From assembly GCA_938035125.1 (NCBI GenBank), contig CALHNS010000056.1:1-36151 (forward strand): a DNA stretch of 36,151 nucleotides. Direction: 5' to 3'. Made by a program: the position numbers and the translations under genes. Shown here one piece after another: positions 35,611 through 36,151 of this stretch. This DNA comes from an uncultured Granulosicoccaceae bacterium. GTDB taxonomy: Bacteria > Pseudomonadota > Gammaproteobacteria > Granulosicoccales > Granulosicoccaceae. The notes under the pieces were generated by a model. It saw nothing but the letters and a program-made list of their open reading frames with translations. It was not told the origin of the DNA and did no database searches. Every line of letters starts with the position of its first letter. The first letter of the stretch is position 1.

Positions 35611-35664
35611 CTTACTTAGTTTTGCACAACACCCCTCTCAACGAGGACTATGTTACTAAGTAAG
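35611..35664. repeat. Nested inverted repeat downstream of the surface-protein gene
   Basis: CTTACTTAGT (35611-35620) is exactly complementary to ACTAAGTAAG (35655-35664), with a smaller CCTC/GAGG stem inside the 34-base loop. It lies just beyond the stop codon of the minus-strand gene and 8 bases from the stronger hairpin at 35572-35603. Possible second terminator or 3'-end structure. Confidence 0.5.
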
Positions 35665-35666
35665 CA

Positions 35667-36151
35667 TTACTTACGAATGATGCGAAGCTTACGTCTTATG
35701 CTGCGCCAAGCCATCATGAACATCGACAAGCCCATGAAGGTTGTTATGGTTGGATCAACCGATCCCACTTTGCTCACAGGGCCTACGCTACAACCACTGC
35801 CTGCAAGGCCGGTTAGCACTTCACCTTCGCCTAGTGCTTGCTGTGGCTGCAGTGGTTGTTGCGGGCCATTCGTTGGTGCAGGAGCATTAACTGCTGCGCC
35901 TACAACATCCGGCACACCATCACCATCAGAATCGGCTAAGCCTGATACCAATGGATGCGTTTGCGAACCATCACCTAGGAATATGGCGTAGCCGTTTTCA
36001 TCCACTTCGGCATCCACTTGGCCATCGCCATCAGCATCGGCAAAGCCTATCTCTACAACATCAAAGATGCCGTCTCCATCGGAGTCAAGATCTAAGTGGT
36101 TTGGAATACCATCACCGTCGCTGTCATTGAAGAAGATCGGTGCTAGGCCAA
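35667..36151 (-). CDS. 3' end of calcium-repeat surface protein with C-terminal sorting-type tail
   Basis: Only the last 160 residues are in the window; the frame stays open to the right edge. Upstream of a Pro/Gln-rich spacer are at least four thrombospondin type-3-like calcium repeats of the pattern D-S-D-G-D-G-I/V (DSDGDGIP, DSDGDGIF, DADGDGQV, DSDGDGVP). The tail has a cysteine in GSGCSVG, then VDPT, a hydrophobic segment ITTFMGLSMFMMAW and a basic end RSIRRKLRIIRK. This Cys/DPT-helix-arginine order resembles C-terminal protein-sorting signals of the JDVT/GlyGly-CTERM kind, in which an intramembrane protease cuts the tail. An exported, surface or secreted product is likely; exact sorting class is uncertain. 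Confidence 0.78.
   Translation of the reverse strand, partial: GLAPIFFNDSDGDGIPNHLDLDSDGDGIFDVVEIGFADADGDGQVDAEVDENGYAIFLGDGSQTHPLVSGLADSDGDGVPDVVGAAVNAPAPTNGPQQPLQPQQALGEGEVLTGLAGSGCSVGPVSKVGSVDPTITTFMGLSMFMMAWRSIRRKLRIIRK

Overview
The window reads as ordinary chromosome of an aerobic, Gram-negative gammaproteobacterium. The main evidence is the minus-strand run surE-pcm-nlpD-rpoS, the classic gammaproteobacterial stress-sigma locus, together with outer-membrane biogenesis genes (lolA, lipoproteins), a heme A synthase, leucyl/phenylalanyl-tRNA transferase, QueG and an NlpD-type lipoprotein. I cannot name the genus. Coding density is very high, every gap between genes is shorter than 300 bases, and I see no tRNA, rRNA, insertion sequence, phage gene or CRISPR array.

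Layout. 1-5.9 kb: 5' part of a semialdehyde-dehydrogenase-like gene divergent from a LysR regulator, a lipoprotein/DUF2288 pair, apt, a ComEA-like helix-hairpin-helix protein, heme A synthase (ctaA) and a DUF3047 exported protein. 6.0-10.4 kb: the most unusual block, a bacterial homologue of neuropathy target esterase (two cyclic-nucleotide-binding domains plus patatin lipase) that converges on and overlaps by 85 bp a 725-residue protein with a SpoT-like HD domain and an apparent degenerate second copy. 10.6-15 kb: a genome-maintenance cluster: nth, the abasic-site protein yedK head-to-head 25 bp away, lexA with an unfamiliar recognition helix and a one-base-overlapping 69-codon gene, a ChrR-like cupin that lost its metal ligands, and queG. 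15.1-17.4 kb: tandem paralogous periplasmic HtrA-like proteases. 17.4-23.4 kb (minus): a GNAT acetyltransferase, rarA, lolA and ftsK. 23.5-26.6 kb (plus): trxB, a FemAB/GNAT-like protein and aat, tightly overlapping. 26.6-29.1 kb (minus): hom-thrC. 29.2 kb: a Mth938-like gene; then rpoS, nlpD, pcm and surE (minus). 33.4-36.2 kb: a YheT-family hydrolase, an SDR oxidoreductase, a rhodanese, and the 3' end of a calcium-repeat surface protein with a C-terminal sorting-type tail.

How genes work together: ftsK-lolA-rarA pair chromosome segregation, lipoprotein transport and replication-fork repair; nth, YedK and LexA all concern damaged DNA; hom-thrC make threonine from aspartate semialdehyde (thrB is not in the window); surE-pcm-nlpD-rpoS is a stationary-phase/stress and envelope set. 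Points most worth a second look are the tandem-HD protein, the interleaved inverted repeats between lolA and rarA, the lexA-coupled small gene with a non-canonical dyad over the lexA promoter, and the Lys/Ala-rich N-terminal extension of FtsK. Motif and domain calls come from reading the translations; no database search was run.
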